64,000 bases of DNA from a beta proteobacterium AAP99 (GTDB lineage: Bacteria; Pseudomonadota; Gammaproteobacteria; Burkholderiales; Burkholderiaceae_C), in NCBI GenBank assembly GCA_001295775.1, contig LJIA01000007.1, forward strand, positions 1 through 64,000. Direction: 5' to 3'. Positions within the stretch are counted from its first letter, which is position 1; every line of letters starts with the position of its first letter. A program made the position numbers and the translations under genes. The notes beneath the pieces are model-generated. The model did no database searches. It saw only the letters and a list, made by a program, of their open reading frames with translations, and was not told the DNA's origin. Shown piece after piece: positions 24,834 through 33,871 of this stretch.

Positions 24834-26012
24834 ATGCGACTGTCCACCAGCTTCCAGATCCAGAAGTCGATCAGCGCCATCACTGAGCGCCAGAGCCAGA
24901 TCGTCGGTCTGCAGAATCAGCTCGCCAGTGGCAAGCGCGTCAACACCCCCGGAGATGATCCCGCCGCAGCCAGCCAGATCGAGCTGGCGCGCGCACGCAC
25001 CGCACAGCTGGATTCGCGCATTCGCGTGCTGTCCAACGCACAGGGTCAGAACCAGCAACTTGAACAGGGTCTGGCGGACGCCGCCAGTGCCATGCAGGAT
25101 GCGCGCGACGCCCTCGTGGCGGCAGGCAACGGCGCCTACTCGGACGCCGAGCGCCGTGCACAGGCCGAAGCAATCCGCGGCGCGTACAACCGACTGCTGG
25201 CGATTGCCAACAGTGAAGACGGCGCCGGTGGCCGATTGTTCGGCGGTGTCGGCAGTCAGACCAGCCCATTTGTACCCACGCCCGGTGGCGTGAGCTACGT
25301 GGGCAACTTCGGCGACCAGATGCTCGACCCTGCCAGCAACACGCTGGGCAGTCTCGATGGTTCGGCCATCTTCATGCAGCTGCCCTCGGGCAATGGCACA
25401 TTTTCCGCGGCAGCGGCCGCCACGAACACTGGCCGCGCCTGGGCCGACACCGGCAGCGTGACCAACATGGCGCTGCTGACCGGCGACAGTTACGAGATCC
25501 GTTTCAACGCGAGCGGTACAGCCTACGACCTGGTGAACACCACCACGGGCACGACGCTCGCGGCCGGGCAACCCTACGCGAGCGGCCAGAGCATTGGTGC
25601 GGATGGCTGGCAGGTCACCATGAGCGGCGCGCCCGGTGCGAATGACCGCTTCGTGATCGCACCGTCAGCGCGCAAGAGCATCTTCGACACCACGCAGGAC
25701 GCGATCGCACAGCTCAACACTCCCGGCCAGATGAATACCGGCAAGCTGCAACAGCTGCTTGCCGAGATCGACACCGGCATGTCACGCGCCAATGTGGCGC
25801 GCGCAAAGGTGGGCGAACAGATGCGTACCAGCGAATCGATCGCCACGGCGGCCGGTCGCGAAGCCGACACGGTCCAGGGCTTCCGAAGCAAGCTGGAAGA
25901 CGTGGATGTGGCCGATGCCATCAGCAAGATCACCGCGCAGCAAACCTCACTCGAAGCAGCGATGAAGACCTACGCCTCTGTGGCGAAGATGTCGCTGATG
26001 AACTACATCTGA
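24834..26012 (+). CDS. flgL: Hook-filament junction protein FlgL
   Basis: FlgL (HAP3) is the second junction protein, structurally related to flagellin. The 392-aa product starts MRLSTSFQIQKSISAITERQ and has the family stretch QNQLASGKRVNTPGDDPAAA, while the C-terminus DVDVADAISKITAQQTSLEA matches flagellin-type D0 helices. It is about 75 residues longer than E. coli FlgL (317 aa) through a larger central domain (about 175-270). It is the last structural gene of the operon; no flagellin gene occurs in the window. Confidence 0.95.
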   Translation: MRLSTSFQIQKSISAITERQSQIVGLQNQLASGKRVNTPGDDPAAASQIELARARTAQLDSRIRVLSNAQGQNQQLEQGLADAASAMQDARDALVAAGNGAYSDAERRAQAEAIRGAYNRLLAIANSEDGAGGRLFGGVGSQTSPFVPTPGGVSYVGNFGDQMLDPASNTLGSLDGSAIFMQLPSGNGTFSAAAAATNTGRAWADTGSVTNMALLTGDSYEIRFNASGTAYDLVNTTTGTTLAAGQPYASGQSIGADGWQVTMSGAPGANDRFVIAPSARKSIFDTTQDAIAQLNTPGQMNTGKLQQLLAEIDTGMSRANVARAKVGEQMRTSESIATAAGREADTVQGFRSKLEDVDVADAISKITAQQTSLEAAMKTYASVAKMSLMNYI

Positions 26013-26024
26013 CCGGAGCCTTCC

Positions 26025-27257
26025 ATGGGCGCATTTGAATCCCAGCTGAGCCTTGCCGACGCATTGAGCCGCGGTGTCCTCGCACAGGCCACCTTGAGCT
26101 ACGCCCCGATGATTGATCGGCACCGCAAGGTGATCGGCATGCGTCTGACTGTCTGCGGCACCGACGGTGCGCAGCCGTCCATGAGCGATGTCGTTCGTGC
26201 GCTGCGCGACGTGGTGCCCGAAGAAGAGATCCGTCTCTCGGTGCAAATCGTCGGTGCCGACGTGGACCCGGCCTTGTTTACCGTGCCCGGCTCGCGCGCA
26301 ATTGCGGTGGAGATTCCCGCGGCCTACACGGTGAACCCGGAGTGCTTCGAGTACCTGCCCGCCTTCAATGCAGTGGGCCACCCGCTCGTCCTGTACGGTG
26401 TGCCGCCTTCGGCGCTGGATCCCAAGTTGTTCGACTGCTTCCGCCACTCGGTGGTGGACCTCTCCGAAGATCGCCGCATCGGCGAAGAGAACCGGGTCAT
26501 CACGGCCTCTGCGACTCGCCGTATACCCTTTGTTCAGAGCGGCATCCGCACGGTCGCTGCGCTGGAGGCCAGCTTCGCGCGCAACTGCTACGCCGTGATC
26601 GGCTGGCCCTTTGACGATGTGCTGCGTTCCAGTTCGGTGGCGAGTTCCAACCCGGACTTCGTCACGATCACCAAGCTCATGCAGATGGTCGATCAGCAGG
26701 TGCCCGTCGAGCAGATCGAGCCCGTGATGAAGCGCGACCCTGCGCTGGGCTATCGGCTGCTGCGCTACATCAACTCGCCGGCCTTCGGCCTGTCGGTGGT
26801 GATCCAGAGCTTCAAGCATGCAGTCATGATGCTGGGCTACAACCGCCTGAAGCGCTGGCTCGCGCTGCTGCTGGCCACGTCCAGCAAGGACGTGATGCTG
26901 CGTCCTGTGATGTACAGCTCGATGCGCCGCGGCATGTTCATGGAGCGTGTGGTCGGTAAGAACGTCGATCAGGAGCTGCGCGACGAGATGTTCATCTGCG
27001 GCGTGTTCTCCCAGCTTGATCGCCTCTTCCACACCAGCTTCGAGCAGCTGTTTGCCATGCTCAATGTGCCGGAGAACGTGCGCAATGCGCTCGTGCACCG
27101 CACGGGCCCGCACATGCCCTACCTGCAGTTGGCCGAAGCCGTCGAGGCGGGAGACAGTGAGCTGATCAACAAGCTGGTGACCGACAACCTCATGTCACTG
27201 GCCGCAGTCAATGCCGCGCTGATCGACACCCTGGTGGAAGCCAGCAAGGAAGAGTAG
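26025..27257 (+). CDS. HDOD-domain signalling protein with EAL-like N-terminus
   Basis: The 410-aa product has an HDOD domain in its second half (about 205-400): SNPDFVTITKLMQMVDQQVP, PALGYRLLRYINSPAFGLS and SFKHAVMMLGYNRLKRWLAL are characteristic. The first 200 residues fit a degenerate EAL-type fold as in YuxH-like proteins, but no EAL catalytic motif is present, so c-di-GMP hydrolysis is unlikely. HDOD proteins are non-catalytic HD relatives used as signalling scaffolds. It starts 13 nt after flgL and so probably belongs to the flagellar transcript, suggesting a role in motility control. Specific function unknown. Confidence 0.8.
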   Translation: MGAFESQLSLADALSRGVLAQATLSYAPMIDRHRKVIGMRLTVCGTDGAQPSMSDVVRALRDVVPEEEIRLSVQIVGADVDPALFTVPGSRAIAVEIPAAYTVNPECFEYLPAFNAVGHPLVLYGVPPSALDPKLFDCFRHSVVDLSEDRRIGEENRVITASATRRIPFVQSGIRTVAALEASFARNCYAVIGWPFDDVLRSSSVASSNPDFVTITKLMQMVDQQVPVEQIEPVMKRDPALGYRLLRYINSPAFGLSVVIQSFKHAVMMLGYNRLKRWLALLLATSSKDVMLRPVMYSSMRRGMFMERVVGKNVDQELRDEMFICGVFSQLDRLFHTSFEQLFAMLNVPENVRNALVHRTGPHMPYLQLAEAVEAGDSELINKLVTDNLMSLAAVNAALIDTLVEASKEE

Positions 27258-27277
27258 GGCTGCGTCGCTGGCCTGAG

Positions 27278-28030
27278 TCAGCGCAAGGGCGCGCAGACCG
27301 CACAGCCTCGGTCTCGCGGCACGGCAATCTCCGTGAAGCGCATGGCCTTGCCTTCGATCAACAGCAGTCGGCCCGTCAGCGGGCTCCCCACGCCAGCAGC
27401 CAGCTTCAGCGCCTCGGCCGCCTGAATGGTGCCGACAATCCCGGTCATCGGCGCAAAGACACCCATGACCGCGCAGCGCACCTCCTCCACGTCCTCGCCT
27501 TCGGGGAAGAGGCAGTGGTAGCAGGGCGCCTCCTCGCTGCGCGTGTCAAACACCGCCACTTGCCCATCAAAGCGAATGGCCGCCCCGGACACCAGGGGCT
27601 TGCGCGCGGCTACGCAGGCTCGGTTGACCGCGTGTCGCGTGGCGAAGTTGTCCGAGCAGTCCAGCACGAGATCGTGCGCATCGACGAGTTCGGCCAGGCG
27701 TTCGCTGTCCAGCCTCTCGATCAGTGGTACGACTTCGACCTGCGGGTTCAATGCTTCCAGCGCGGCCACGCCTGAGGCGGCCTTCGCCTGGCCGACGCGT
27801 TCGGTCGTGTGCAGAATCTGGCGTTGAAGATTGGTGAGATCCACCTCGTCCGGATCGGCCAGCGTGATGCGTCCGACGCCAGCGCTCGCCAGATACATGG
27901 CAACCGGCGAGCCGAGGCCGCCGGCGCCGACCACCAGCGCACGCGTGGCGCGAATGCGCGCCTGCCCCTCGATGCCGATCTCATCGAGCAGAATGTGGCG
28001 CGAGTAGCGCAGCAATTCGTCGTCGGTCAT
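27278..28030 (-). CDS. moeB: MoeB/ThiF-family sulfur-carrier adenylyltransferase
   Basis: E1-like enzymes of this family adenylate the C-terminal glycine of MoaD or ThiS for molybdopterin or thiazole synthesis. The 250-aa product has the nucleotide loop GAGGLG at residues 35-40, the DxDxVDxSNLQRQ-like ADPDEVDLTNLQRQ, D in LVLDCSDNFATRHAVNR, and two CxxC pairs for zinc (CYHC and CAVC). Context gpmA-ctpA-moeB on one strand is common in Burkholderiales. I start at the ATG at 28030 (TDDELLRYSRHI is the conserved beginning); upstream codons are not conserved. MoaD versus ThiS partner cannot be told from sequence. Confidence 0.88.
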   Translation of the reverse strand: MTDDELLRYSRHILLDEIGIEGQARIRATRALVVGAGGLGSPVAMYLASAGVGRITLADPDEVDLTNLQRQILHTTERVGQAKAASGVAALEALNPQVEVVPLIERLDSERLAELVDAHDLVLDCSDNFATRHAVNRACVAARKPLVSGAAIRFDGQVAVFDTRSEEAPCYHCLFPEGEDVEEVRCAVMGVFAPMTGIVGTIQAAEALKLAAGVGSPLTGRLLLIEGKAMRFTEIAVPRDRGCAVCAPLR

Positions 28031-28060
28031 GGATGGGGCCGTCTTGCTGAATGGAGCGCG

Positions 28061-28089
28061 GAAACGAAAAGGCCCGGCAGAACCGGGCC
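28061..28089 (-). terminator. Terminator after ctpA
   Basis: On the minus strand GGCCCGG-TTCTG-CCGGGCC is followed by TTTTCGTTTC. It lies 21 nt past the ctpA stop and just before moeB, so moeB either has its own promoter or relies on read-through. Confidence 0.8.
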
Positions 28090-28109
28090 CATCGCTCAAT
28101 CCGTGCGCC

Positions 28110-29558
28110 TTACTTCTTGGGCTTGTCGCCCGGTGTTGCTGCAGAGGCGACCGACTCCTTGGGCTTGGCCGTGACCACCGGCTGACCCTTGAGGAGATTC
28201 AGCGCCTGCGCAAGCTGGAAGTCCTCGGCGCTGCCGAACTCGATCGGGCGGCGACCCTCTGCGCGCAGCTTCTCGATGCGCTCGGCGCGCTCCACCAGTT
28301 CGCGGGCACGTTGTTCTGCGGTCTTCGCATCGGTCTGCTTCTCGTCGCGGCCAATCAGGTGGCGCTCCATGTCGGCCTCGCGCATGAAGAGGTCGGCATA
28401 GACGTCGCCCTGCGCGGTTTCGTTCACGACGAAGTCCGGCTCGATGCCCTTGGCCTGGATGGCACGGCCTTTGGGCGTGTAGTAGCGCGCGGTCGTGAGC
28501 TTTACCCCGGTGGTCGGCGACAGCGGGATGATGGTCTGGACCGAGCCCTTGCCGAAGGTGGCCTGGCCGATGATCTTGGCGCGGCCATGATCCTGCAGGG
28601 CACCGGCGACGATCTCGGAAGCGGAAGCCGTGCCCGCGTTCACCAGCACCACGATCGGCACGGTCTTGAACACCGGGTTGAGCTTGCGCAGCGGATCATC
28701 ACGCAGGCCGCGGTAGTCCTCGGGCGAGGCGAAGAACTTGCGGCGATTTTCTTCGGTGCGTCCCTCGGTGTAGACCACCAGCTTGTCCTGTGGCAGGAAG
28801 GCTGCCGACACGCCGATAGCGCCGTGCAGCAAACCGCCCGGGTCGTTGCGCAGATCCAGCACCAGACCCTTCAGACTGGGCTGCTTGCTGGCGATCTCAT
28901 TCAGCTTCGTGACCAGCGACTCGACCGTGCGCTCCTGGAACTGCGAGATCCGCACATAGCCGAAGCCCTGCTCGATGTCGCGGCTGCGCACCGACTGGAT
29001 CTTGATCACGTCACGCGTGAGCGTGAACACCATCGGCACGGGGTTGTCCTTGCGGCTCACGGTGAGCGTGAGCTTGGTGCCGGGCTTGCCGCGCATGAGC
29101 TTGACGGCGTCCTGCAGGTTCAGGCCCTTGGTGGACTTGTCGTCGATGCGGACGATGAGGTCCCCGGACTTGATGCCGGCGCGGAAGGCGGGCGTGTCCT
29201 CGATCGGGGTCTGCACCTTGATGAAGCCGTCTTCGGTGCCGACCTCAATGCCCAGACCGCCGAACTCGCCCTGCGTGCTGTCGCGCAGGTCCTTGAAGGC
29301 GTCGGCGTCCAGATACTGCGAGTGCGGATCGAGATCCTGCAGCATGCCCTGGATGGCGCCATTGAGCAGCTTCTTGTCATCCACCGGTTCGACATAGTTT
29401 CGCTTGACGGCGTCGAACACGTCGGTGATGGCGCGAATGTCCTCGATGGGCAGCGGCCCCGCAGGTCCGCGTTGCGCCAACGCGGTCAATCCGAGGCTGA
29501 TGCACACGCCACCCACCACACCGGCGGCGACCAAACCGACCTTGCCACTGAACTTCAT
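28110..29558 (-). CDS. ctpA: C-terminal processing protease CtpA (S41 family)
   Basis: A periplasmic serine protease that trims C-termini of envelope proteins and often controls murein hydrolases. The 482-aa product has an N-terminal signal/anchor helix (VGLVAAGVVGGVCISLGLTALA), a PDZ domain at about 90-165 (GGLGIEVGTEDGFIKVQTPI, AGIKSGDLIVRID), and the S41 core. The nucleophile is the first Ser of SASEI in NAGTASASEIVAG, followed 11 residues on by D and 25 residues on by K in FGKGSVQ, the same spacing as S430/D441/K455 of E. coli Tsp. The C-terminus is a charged, lysine-rich tail. Confidence 0.95.
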   Translation of the reverse strand: MKFSGKVGLVAAGVVGGVCISLGLTALAQRGPAGPLPIEDIRAITDVFDAVKRNYVEPVDDKKLLNGAIQGMLQDLDPHSQYLDADAFKDLRDSTQGEFGGLGIEVGTEDGFIKVQTPIEDTPAFRAGIKSGDLIVRIDDKSTKGLNLQDAVKLMRGKPGTKLTLTVSRKDNPVPMVFTLTRDVIKIQSVRSRDIEQGFGYVRISQFQERTVESLVTKLNEIASKQPSLKGLVLDLRNDPGGLLHGAIGVSAAFLPQDKLVVYTEGRTEENRRKFFASPEDYRGLRDDPLRKLNPVFKTVPIVVLVNAGTASASEIVAGALQDHGRAKIIGQATFGKGSVQTIIPLSPTTGVKLTTARYYTPKGRAIQAKGIEPDFVVNETAQGDVYADLFMREADMERHLIGRDEKQTDAKTAEQRARELVERAERIEKLRAEGRRPIEFGSAEDFQLAQALNLLKGQPVVTAKPKESVASAATPGDKPKK

Positions 29559-29735
29559 CCGGCAACCTTCCTCGCGCGCCGTGCGCGCTTCGCAACTACG
29601 GAGTCTGACGTCGACAACGCCAAAACGTTCGGTTGAGTGTACGGCGCTCAGCCGGGGGGCGGACAGACGGGTGACAGCACCCGGTCAGCGGTGGCCTGCG
29701 GCGTGCAGCCGCGGCAACCATGCACGGCTTGACGA

Positions 29736-30497
29736 CTACTTCGCCTTGCCCTGGGCTGCGACGCTGCCCAGCTTGCGCGCAACCTCGTCCGGGTCGCCCA
29801 GGTAGTAGTGCTTGATCGGGCGCAGCTGGGCGTCCAGCTCATAGACGAGCGGCTGGGCGGTGGGGATGTTCAGCGCCACGATCTCCGCGTCGCCCATGCC
29901 GTCCAGGTGCTTGATCAGTGCCCGCAGGGAGTTGCCGTGTGCGGTGATCAGCACGGACTTGCCGGCCTTCACGGCGGGTGCGATTTCTGCATTCCAGTAG
30001 GGCACCACGCGCGCGACGGTGTCTTTCAGGCATTCAGTGAGCGGCAGTTCGCTCTTGTTGACACCTTGATAACGACGATCGTGCCAGGGCGCCTCCTTGG
30101 AATCCTTGGCGAGTGCCGGGGGCGGCGTGTCGTAACTGCGGCGCCAGATGTGCACCTGATCTTCGCCATACTTGGCGGCCGTCTCGCTCTTGTTCAAGCC
30201 GGCCAGCGCACCGTAGTGTCGTTCGTTCAGGCGCCAGTGCTTGGTCACCGGCATCCACATGCTGTCCAGCTCATCGAGCACGGTGTAGCAGGTGCGGATG
30301 GCGCGCTTGAGCACGGAGGTGTAGGCGCAGTCGAAGGCGAAACCCTCTGCCTTGAGCAGCTTGCCGGCAGCCACGGCCTCGCGCCAGCCGTTTTCCGTGA
30401 TGTCCACATCGACCCAGCCGGTGAAGCGGTTTTCGAGATTCCACTGGCTTTCGCCATGGCGCATCAGGACGATCTTGTGGGCAGCTTGCGTGGGCAT
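29736..30497 (-). CDS. gpmA: 2,3-bisphosphoglycerate-dependent phosphoglycerate mutase
   Basis: Glycolytic enzyme converting 3- and 2-phosphoglycerate. The 253-aa product has the phospho-histidine motif [10 protein letters not shown] (H14) near the start, [13 protein letters not shown], the [14 protein letters not shown] segment and the second catalytic histidine in [14 protein letters not shown], all standard for dPGM. Length agrees with E. coli GpmA (250 aa). It is divergent from the rhodanese-grxC-secB cluster with 157 nt between them, an arrangement often seen in Burkholderiales. Confidence 0.97.
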   Translation of the reverse strand: MPTQAAHKIVLMRHGESQWNLENRFTGWVDVDITENGWREAVAAGKLLKAEGFAFDCAYTSVLKRAIRTCYTVLDELDSMWMPVTKHWRLNERHYGALAGLNKSETAAKYGEDQVHIWRRSYDTPPPALAKDSKEAPWHDRRYQGVNKSELPLTECLKDTVARVVPYWNAEIAPAVKAGKSVLITAHGNSLRALIKHLDGMGDAEIVALNIPTAQPLVYELDAQLRPIKHYYLGDPDEVARKLGSVAAQGKAK

Positions 30498-30654
30498 CTA
30501 GGGCTTTCCTCTAGGGGCTTGAAGCGCTCGCGACCGCAGAGGCGAGCACGTTGAAAACCTATACTGAGCGCCAGTTTATCGACCCGCGCGCGCTGCTTTC
30601 GGCCACTTGCGCCAGCGCCACGCAGCCGGGTGCCACCCTTGCCTGGGAGCCTTC

Positions 30655-31068
30655 GTGGATTTCATTACCAACAACATCCTGCTGATCGTCGTGGCCTTCC
30701 TGTCGGGTGCCATGCTGCTGTGGCCGGCCCTGCGCCGCTCCGCCGGCGGCCCGAGCATCTCGGCCAACGAGGCCACGCAGCTCATCAACCGCGAGCATGC
30801 CGTGCTGCTGGATGTGCGCGAGCAGGACGAATTCGACCGCGGTCACGTGCCCCAGGCCAAGCACGTGCCGCTTGAGAAACTCGCGGCCGACCCCAGCTTG
30901 GCAGGCAAGAAGGACAAGCCCGTGATCCTGATGTGCGCCACCGGTGCGCGTTCGGCCAAGGCCGCAATCGCGCTGCGCAAGGCGGGTTACGAGAAGGTCT
31001 ACAACCTGGACGGCGGGCTCAATGGCTGGACGACCGCCGGCCTGCCGACGGTCAAGAGTGCCGCCTGA
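30655..31068 (+). CDS. Membrane-anchored rhodanese-like protein
   Basis: The 137-aa product has one N-terminal membrane helix (NNILLIVVAFLSGAMLLW) and a single rhodanese domain with LLDVREQDEFDRGHVP and active-site cysteine C94 in CATGARS. Such proteins move sulfane sulfur or act in redox protection. I use the GTG at 30655 with GGGAG just ahead; the longer frame from 30607 has no ribosome site. grxC and secB lie downstream, the usual neighbours in this order. Confidence 0.9.
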   Translation: MDFITNNILLIVVAFLSGAMLLWPALRRSAGGPSISANEATQLINREHAVLLDVREQDEFDRGHVPQAKHVPLEKLAADPSLAGKKDKPVILMCATGARSAKAAIALRKAGYEKVYNLDGGLNGWTTAGLPTVKSAA

Positions 31069-31116
31069 GGGCGCACCGGTCGAAGCGCACCGCCTGAGTA
31101 AACGCTGGAGAACAGC

Positions 31117-31374
31117 ATGCAAGCCGTCACCATGTACACCACCGCCGTCTGCCCCTACTGCCAGCGGGCCAAGATGCTGCTCAAGCAGCGCGGCGTGAGC
31201 GAGATCAACGAGATCCGCATCGACACCGATTCGGCGCAAAAGGACCTGATGATCGAGAAGACCGGCCGGCGTACCGTGCCGCAGATCTTCATCGGCGACA
31301 CGCATGTCGGCGGGTGCGACGACCTTTATGCACTGGACGGCAAGGGCGGTCTGGCGCCGCTGCTGGCCGGCTGA
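31117..31374 (+). CDS. grxC: Glutaredoxin 3
   Basis: Glutaredoxins reduce protein disulfides with glutathione. The 85-aa product has the dithiol active site CPYC (C12, C15), the cis-proline loop RRTVPQIFIG and the glycine pair in HVGGCDDLYAL for glutathione binding. Length matches E. coli Grx3 (83 aa). It sits between the rhodanese and secB genes; a hairpin with T-run follows it. Confidence 0.96.
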   Translation: MQAVTMYTTAVCPYCQRAKMLLKQRGVSEINEIRIDTDSAQKDLMIEKTGRRTVPQIFIGDTHVGGCDDLYALDGKGGLAPLLAG

Positions 31375-31425
31375 GGCCAGGACAAACCAGCGCGCCGGGA
31401 GCGTTACACTCCGGCGCCGAGAGGG

Positions 31426-31456
31426 AAGGCTGCGGACAGACCCGCAGCCTTTTTTG
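31426..31456 (+). terminator. Terminator between grxC and secB
   Basis: AAGGCTGCGG (31426-31435) pairs with CCGCAGCCTT (31442-31451) around ACAGAC, running into TTTTTT (31450-31455). It stands 50 nt past grxC, so secB may have partly separate transcription. Confidence 0.75.
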
Positions 31457-31482
31457 TATCGAGGATCATCCAAGGAAGCACC

Positions 31483-31980
31483 ATGGCGCAGCAAGCCGAG
31501 CAGCAACCCGTATTCAACGTCACCCGCGTCTACCTGAAGGACCTGTCGGTCGAGATGCCCAATGCACCCCAGATCTTTCTGGAGCAGGGTCAACCGGCCA
31601 CCAACGTGGAGCTGGGCGTGGCCGCCGAGGCGCTGCAGGACAACCACTATCTGGTGAGCACCAGCGCCACGATCACCACCAAGGTGGGCGACAAGACCCT
31701 GTATCTGGTTGAAGGCACCCAGTCGGGCATTTTCCAGATTGCCGGCGTCCCGGCCGACCAGATCCAGCCCCTGCTGGAAATCGTCTGCGTCGGCATCGTC
31801 TACCCCTACCTGCGCGCCAACCTGGCCGACGCGATCACGCGCGCCAGCATGCCGCCGATCCACCTGACCGAAGTCAACTTCCAGGCCCTGTACGAGGCCA
31901 AGCTGCAGGCTCAGCAGGAGAACGACCAGCAGGCCGCCGGCGCCACCGCCGGCACGAGCGGCTCGATCACGTTGAACTGA
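31483..31980 (+). CDS. secB: Protein-export chaperone SecB
   Basis: SecB keeps preproteins unfolded and hands them to SecA. The 165-aa product contains the conserved [40 protein letters not shown] and [20 protein letters not shown], and ends in an acidic/glutamine tail. Length is close to E. coli SecB (155 aa). AAGGAAG precedes the ATG. gpsA follows after 14 nt, the same order as in E. coli and most beta-proteobacteria. Confidence 0.97.
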   Translation: MAQQAEQQPVFNVTRVYLKDLSVEMPNAPQIFLEQGQPATNVELGVAAEALQDNHYLVSTSATITTKVGDKTLYLVEGTQSGIFQIAGVPADQIQPLLEIVCVGIVYPYLRANLADAITRASMPPIHLTEVNFQALYEAKLQAQQENDQQAAGATAGTSGSITLN

Positions 31981-31994
31981 GTCGTACCCCGCGC

Positions 31995-33005
31995 ATGGCG
32001 ATGAACCATCTCGTGGTGGTGGGCGCCGGCAGCTGGGGCACGGCACTGGCCATGGCGGCGCTGCGCAGCGCCGCCTTTTTTTCGGCCGCTGGCGATCAAC
32101 CGCCGGCGGCGCGCGTCACCCTGCTCGCACGCGACGCTGCCCAGGCTGCCGCCATGCAGGCACAGCGTGAAAACGCCCGCTACCTGTCTGGCATCGCCCT
32201 GCCGGCGGCGTTGCACATCTCAGCCGATGCCGCGGTGCTGCATGACGCCAGCCTGGTGCTGCTCGTCACGCCCTTCGCCGGCCTGCGCGAATGGTTCGAG
32301 CGCCTTGGCACCCTCGGCCATGCTGCGCCCGTGCTCTGGGCCGCCAAGGGCATGGATGCGCAAAGCGGCGAGATGGCGCACGAGCTGGCCGCACGGCTGC
32401 TGCCCGGGCGCGCCTGTGGCGTCGTCTCAGGCCCCAGCTTCGCGAGCGAAGTGGCCCGCGGCCTGCCCTGCGCGCTCACCGTCGCCAGCAGCAGCGAGGC
32501 ACTGCAGCAGCTCGGCAGCCAGTGGCTGCACGGCAGCACCCTGCGGGTCTACCGCTCGGCGGATGTGACCGGCGTGGAGGTCGGCGGCGCGGTGAAGAAC
32601 GTGATCGCCATTGCCACCGGCATGTGTGATGGTCTGAACCTGGGCCTGAACGCCCGGGCTGCGCTCATCACCCGCGGCCTCGCGGAGATGAGCCGCTTTG
32701 CCGTGGCCCTGGGCGCCAAGCCGGAAACCCTCGCTGGCCTCACGGGCCTGGGCGACTTGATTCTGACCGCCACGGGCGAACTGTCGCGCAATCGCCGCTA
32801 CGGCCTCGAGTTCGCCCGCGATGGGCACGCGCATGGCGGCTTTCTGGCCGAAGGCGCGCGCTGCGCCCGTGCGGTGCAGCATCGTGCTGCTGCGCTCGGC
32901 ATCGAAATGCCCATCACCGCCTGCGTGGCCGACATCGTGGAGGGTCGCCTCAGCCCCCCGGCTGCCGCGCAACAGTTGCTCGCCCGCGCCGCCAGGGCGG
33001 AGTAG
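31995..33005 (+). CDS. gpsA: Glycerol-3-phosphate dehydrogenase [NAD(P)+]
   Basis: GpsA reduces dihydroxyacetone phosphate to sn-glycerol-3-phosphate for phospholipid synthesis. The 336-aa product has the nucleotide loop VVVGAGSWGTALA at the N-terminus, LLVTPFAGLREW, SGPSFASEVARGLP, the catalytic lysine in GGAVKNVIAIATG and GLGDLILTATGELSRNRRYG. A second ATG two codons later is also possible; neither has a strong ribosome site. The stop codon lies in a 10-bp tandem repeat. Confidence 0.96.
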   Translation: MAMNHLVVVGAGSWGTALAMAALRSAAFFSAAGDQPPAARVTLLARDAAQAAAMQAQRENARYLSGIALPAALHISADAAVLHDASLVLLVTPFAGLREWFERLGTLGHAAPVLWAAKGMDAQSGEMAHELAARLLPGRACGVVSGPSFASEVARGLPCALTVASSSEALQQLGSQWLHGSTLRVYRSADVTGVEVGGAVKNVIAIATGMCDGLNLGLNARAALITRGLAEMSRFAVALGAKPETLAGLTGLGDLILTATGELSRNRRYGLEFARDGHAHGGFLAEGARCARAVQHRAAALGIEMPITACVADIVEGRLSPPAAAQQLLARAARAE

Positions 33006-33058
33006 GGCGGATTGGGGCGCAGTCGGGCTGAGTAGGGCTGAGTAGGGCGAAGTCGGCG
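33000..33058 (+). repeat. Degenerate 10-bp tandem repeat at the gpsA 3' end
   Basis: Six head-to-tail units of consensus GAGTAGGGCG (variants GATTGGGGCG, CAGTCGGGCT, GAGTAGGGCT, AAGTCGGCG). The first unit contains the gpsA stop codon TAG. The remainder of the 108-nt gap to the next gene shows nothing else. Confidence 0.7.
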
Positions 33059-33113
33059 TGGGCCTGCCTGGCGCCGTCGCACAGGGATCACGCGCACCTG
33101 CGATGATCTGCCC

Positions 33114-33752
33114 ATGAGCTCCGCAACCCCCAGTTCCGCCCTGACGCCCGCCGCGCGTCGGCTCGCCAGCATCGCCATCTACTGCGGCGCCTCGCCGGGG
33201 CATGACCCGCGCTACCTGGAGGCCGCCCGCCACACCGGCCGGGAGCTGGCGCAGCGCGGCATCACGGTCGTGTACGGCGGTGGCCGCGTGGGCATGATGG
33301 GTGTGCTGGCGGATGCGACGCTTGCCGCCGGCGGCCGCGTGATCGGTGTGATCCCGCAGCGCCTGATGGAGCGCGAGGCCGCGCACCGCGAGCTGAGCGA
33401 GTTGCACGTCGTGCCCGACATGCACACCCGCAAGGCCAAGATGGCCGCGCTGGCCGAGGGCTTTGTCGCCCTGCCCGGCGGCATCGGCACCTATGACGAG
33501 CTGTTCGAGATCCTCACCTGGCTGCAACTCGGTTACCACCGCCTGCCCGTGGGCGTGCTGAACGTGGCCGGCTATTTCGACCCCCTGCTGGCGATGCTGG
33601 AGCGCACCGTGTCCGAGGGCTTCCTCAGCCCCGCCACCCGCGCCATGCTTCTCGCTGCCGACGAGCTGCCGGATCTGCTGGCCCGGATGGAGCGATTTCT
33701 GCCGGCGGATGCCGAGGCGTGGCTTGCGGCCAAGCTGCGGCAGGAGCCTTGA
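33114..33752 (+). CDS. LOG-family nucleoside-5'-monophosphate phosphoribohydrolase
   Basis: Members of this Rossmann-fold family split cytokinin-type or AMP-like nucleotides to base and ribose-5-phosphate; the bacterial role is often unclear. The 212-aa product has IYCGASPGHDPRY, VYGGGRVGMMGVLADA, RKAKMAALAEGFVALPGGIG with the diagnostic PGGIGTYDE, and HRLPVGVLNVAGYFDPLL. Length and motifs are standard. It is alone between gpsA and a secreted protein gene; no ribosome site stands out before the ATG. Confidence 0.88.
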   Translation: MSSATPSSALTPAARRLASIAIYCGASPGHDPRYLEAARHTGRELAQRGITVVYGGGRVGMMGVLADATLAAGGRVIGVIPQRLMEREAAHRELSELHVVPDMHTRKAKMAALAEGFVALPGGIGTYDELFEILTWLQLGYHRLPVGVLNVAGYFDPLLAMLERTVSEGFLSPATRAMLLAADELPDLLARMERFLPADAEAWLAAKLRQEP

Positions 33753-33871
33753 TGCTGACACTTTCGGCCATGTGAAGGCAAAGCAGGATTGCCTCAAGAC
33801 AGTCTTTAGGCAAGCGGAAGCGAGCTTCTCGTCCAAAAATAAGTTGAATTCGGCCTCTTCAGGAGGGAATC

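Noticed and set aside
33000-33058. Tandem repeats considered as a CRISPR or attachment site
   Set aside because: 10-bp degenerate units without spacers and no integrase nearby.
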